Source: JBKJML01 sp046596415 (lineage in GTDB: Bacteria > Actinomycetota > Thermoleophilia > Gaiellales > Gaiellaceae). Taken from it: DNA of 7,691 nt. Of the stretch, positions 6,237 through 7,691 are shown in pieces (within the stretch, counting starts at the first letter, position 1; each line of letters starts with the position of its first letter). The notes below the pieces were generated by a model that was not told the origin of the DNA, did not search any database, and saw only the letters and a program-made list of their open reading frames with translations. Made by a program: the position numbers and the translations under genes. The stretch covers positions 1-7,691 of the forward strand of contig JBKJML010000129.1 in assembly GCA_046596415.1 (NCBI GenBank), given 5' to 3'.

Positions 6237-7300
6237 GTGGCGACACGTTGCTCCACGTGCAGAAGGTCTCGGGCATCTCGGGCTCGGAGGCGCACCTGCT
6301 GACGCTCCTGCCTGGGCTTCGCGCCCGCGGCTTCGACGCGCGGATGCTGATGCTCCACGAAGGCGAGCCAGGCGCGGACGAGTTCGCGGCGAGGCTCGAC
6401 GCCGCCGGCGTCCCGGTCGACCGCATGGGAACCAATCTCCTGACTCCCGGGCGCCTCGCAGCTCGCTTGGCACGGCACCGGCCCCGCATTCTCCACACCC
6501 ACCTCGTGCACGCCGACCTGCTCGGCCAGGTCGCGGGAGCGCTCGCCCGCGTGCCACTCCGGGTCAGCACCAAGCACGGCTTCGATCCGTTCCGCGAGCA
6601 CCGGCTCGTCGCGGCGGCAGACCGCTTCGCGGGTCGTCGGGCGCACCTCCACATCGCGATCTCGCGTGGCCTCGCCCGGTATCTCGGCGAGGTCGAGGGC
6701 TTCGATGAGCGCAGCTTCGAGATCGTCCACTACGGGATCCCGGCCGGGCCGGAGCCGGCGACGGCCGGCGACCCGCGCCGGATCCTCTGTATCGGGCGCC
6801 TGATTCCCGTCAAGGGTCACGCGTTGCTCCTCGACGCGTTCGCCCGCGCGCGGGCCGCGTTGCCCGGCCTGACGCTCGCGATCGCCGGCAGCGGCCCGCT
6901 CGAGGAGCAGCTGCAGGCCCGCGCGGGCGAGGGCGTCGAGTGGCTCGGCCACGTCTCTCCGGTCGAGCCCGAGCTCGAGCGCGCCGGGATCATCGTCGTC
7001 CCGTCGCTCGGCGAGGGGTTCGGGATGGTCGCCCTCGAGGCGATGGAGCGCGGACGTGCGGTCGTCGCCTCCGAGGTCGGGGGGCTACCCGAGATCGTCC
7101 GCGACGGTGAGACGGGCCTGCTCGTCCCGCCCGGCGATCCGGAGGCTCTCGCCGCGGCGCTGCTCGCCCTGGCAGGTGACCCGGCGCGGACACGGTCGCT
7201 CGGCGAGGCCGGTCGAAGGCGGGTGGTCGAGGAGTTCTCGGTCGAGCGCTGCGTCGAACGGACGGACTCGCTCTACCGTGCCGCCCTCGCTCGCAGGTAG
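6233..7300 (+). CDS. Glycosyltransferase family 4 (GT-B fold), fourth of four
   Basis: 355 residues with all GT4 marks. The N-terminal loop is VSGISGSEAHLLTLLPGL (12-29). HTHLVHADLLGQVAG (88-102) and STKHGFDPFREHR (112-124) form the acceptor-side pattern known from many GT4 enzymes. HYGIP (166-170) marks the interdomain turn. The donor domain begins at CIGRLIPVKGH (186-196), with R189 and K194 as likely phosphate-binding residues, then IAGSGPLEEQL (217-227). The EX7E pair is E261 and E269 in GEGFGMVALEAM, followed by GGLPEIVRDGETGLLVPPGDPEA (283-305). The ATG at 6233 overlaps the previous TGA as ATGA; I see no Shine-Dalgarno site. It is the last gene of the rightward operon, and its final 28 bp overlap the convergent membrane protein gene. 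Confidence 0.88.
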   Translation: MSGDTLLHVQKVSGISGSEAHLLTLLPGLRARGFDARMLMLHEGEPGADEFAARLDAAGVPVDRMGTNLLTPGRLAARLARHRPRILHTHLVHADLLGQVAGALARVPLRVSTKHGFDPFREHRLVAAADRFAGRRAHLHIAISRGLARYLGEVEGFDERSFEIVHYGIPAGPEPATAGDPRRILCIGRLIPVKGHALLLDAFARARAALPGLTLAIAGSGPLEEQLQARAGEGVEWLGHVSPVEPELERAGIIVVPSLGEGFGMVALEAMERGRAVVASEVGGLPEIVRDGETGLLVPPGDPEALAAALLALAGDPARTRSLGEAGRRRVVEEFSVERCVERTDSLYRAALARR

Positions 7301-7691
7301 CCCCAGAGCCGGAGAATCGCCGGCGCTGCGAGCAGCGCGAGCACGAAGTCCCAGGGGGCGCGGTAGCGGGTCGAGCCCGCGAAGAGCATCGCAGCCAGCG
7401 TCTGATAGCCGAGGAACGACACGGCGAGCACGGCGAACGACCGCGGGACGAGCGTCAGGCCGAAGAGCGCGAAGGCGTACAGGCCAAGCACGTAGGCGGG
7501 CTGGGCGAGCGTTCGGCCGCGGTCGAGCCAGGTGTTCGCGCCGGGGCGGCCTTCGGTCTGCGTCGCCTGCGGCGCCCACTGCATGCGCACCGCCTGGGCG
7601 GCGAGCTTCGCCTTCTCACCCGGGTGCTCGCGCCAGAAGGTGAAGGTCAGCTGCTGGTAGTCCCGCATCTGCGCGCACTCGTCGACGGCGA
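7273..7691 (-). CDS. Membrane glycosyltransferase, GT39/ArnT/PMT-like, C-terminal 138 residues (N-terminus outside window)
   Basis: The minus-strand frame is open through the right edge and ends at TAG 7275-7273. An ATG at 7668 exists, but the frame continues upstream of it (AVDECAQ), so the gene most likely starts beyond the window. The visible part begins with a soluble helix-like stretch (FWREHPGEKAKLAAQAVRMQW, 18-38), as seen before the last helices of lipid-linked sugar transferases. Three hydrophobic segments follow at about 62-82, 85-105 and 111-132. The last is preceded by STRYRAPWDF (106-115), a pattern I associate with the C-terminal part of dolichyl/polyprenyl-phosphate mannosyltransferase-like proteins (GT39/GT83). 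Such enzymes use a polyprenyl-phosphate sugar on the outer face. The family call rests on this tail only. It is convergent with the glycosyltransferase operon. Confidence 0.68.
   Translation of the reverse strand, partial: AVDECAQMRDYQQLTFTFWREHPGEKAKLAAQAVRMQWAPQATQTEGRPGANTWLDRGRTLAQPAYVLGLYAFALFGLTLVPRSFAVLAVSFLGYQTLAAMLFAGSTRYRAPWDFVLALLAAPAILRLWGYLRARAAR
7323..7338. terminator. Short GC hairpin after the glycosyltransferase operon (possible terminator)
   Basis: GCGCTGC and its exact reverse complement GCAGCGC are separated by two bases, giving in practice a 6-bp stem with a CGAG loop. It lies 22 nt beyond the TAG at 7298-7300. No T-run follows, and it sits inside the coding sequence of the convergent membrane gene, so codon use may explain it. 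A chance origin is quite possible in DNA this GC-rich. Confidence 0.22.

Noticed and set aside
7273..7668. The right-edge minus-strand frame as a complete 131-residue small membrane protein starting at 7668
   Set aside because: The frame stays open to the window edge in plausible coding sequence, and the visible part looks like the tail of a much larger membrane transferase.
1..7691. Defence system, CRISPR, prophage, insertion sequence or RNA gene
   Set aside because: I looked on both strands for repeat arrays, transposase or integrase motifs, tRNA-like cloverleafs and inverted terminal repeats. I saw only polysaccharide genes packed end to end.

Overview
The window is a very GC-rich stretch of bacterial DNA with third codon positions almost all G or C. 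Coding is dense, GTG and ATG starts are common, and stop codons of one gene repeatedly overlap the start of the next. Base composition, protein style and the apparent lack of Shine-Dalgarno sites at several starts suggest a high-GC actinobacterium. The class Thermoleophilia (Gaiella/Solirubrobacter-like) is my best guess, made from style and not from a marker gene.

The content is one surface-polysaccharide (exopolysaccharide or O-antigen-like) biosynthesis locus laid out around a short divergent promoter at about 1682-1718. Leftward from it run an O-antigen-ligase/Wzy-type polymerase (1681 down to 362) and a class I SAM-dependent methyltransferase that is cut by the left edge (372 down to 1). 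These two overlap by 11 bp. Rightward run a Wzx/MATE-like polysaccharide flippase (1719-2996) and four consecutive glycosyltransferases with the GT4 (GT-B) fold (2993-4099, 4096-5214, 5211-6236, 6233-7300). Each is joined to the gene before it by a 4-nt GTGA or ATGA stop/start overlap, so the five rightward genes look like one translationally coupled operon. At the right edge, a convergent gene on the minus strand (7691 down to 7273, N-terminus outside the window) encodes the C-terminal part of a membrane glycosyltransferase of the GT39/ArnT/PMT type. It overlaps the tail of the last rightward gene by 28 bp.

Read together, the GT4 enzymes would build a lipid-linked oligosaccharide on the cytoplasmic face, the flippase would move it across the membrane, and the Wzy-like protein would polymerise or ligate it outside. 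The methyltransferase may decorate a sugar or precursor. The membrane glycosyltransferase at the right edge may add a sugar from a polyprenyl-phosphate donor on the outer face. The initiating phosphoglycosyltransferase and the chain-length/export proteins of a complete Wzx/Wzy pathway are not in the window.

There is no stretch over 300 bases without a gene. I see no RNA gene, CRISPR array, insertion sequence or prophage. The region looks like an ordinary accessory polysaccharide locus. The points most worth a second look are the compact back-to-back promoter with possible leaderless starts on both sides, the uniform stop/start coupling, and one glycosyltransferase with a degenerate EX7E motif.
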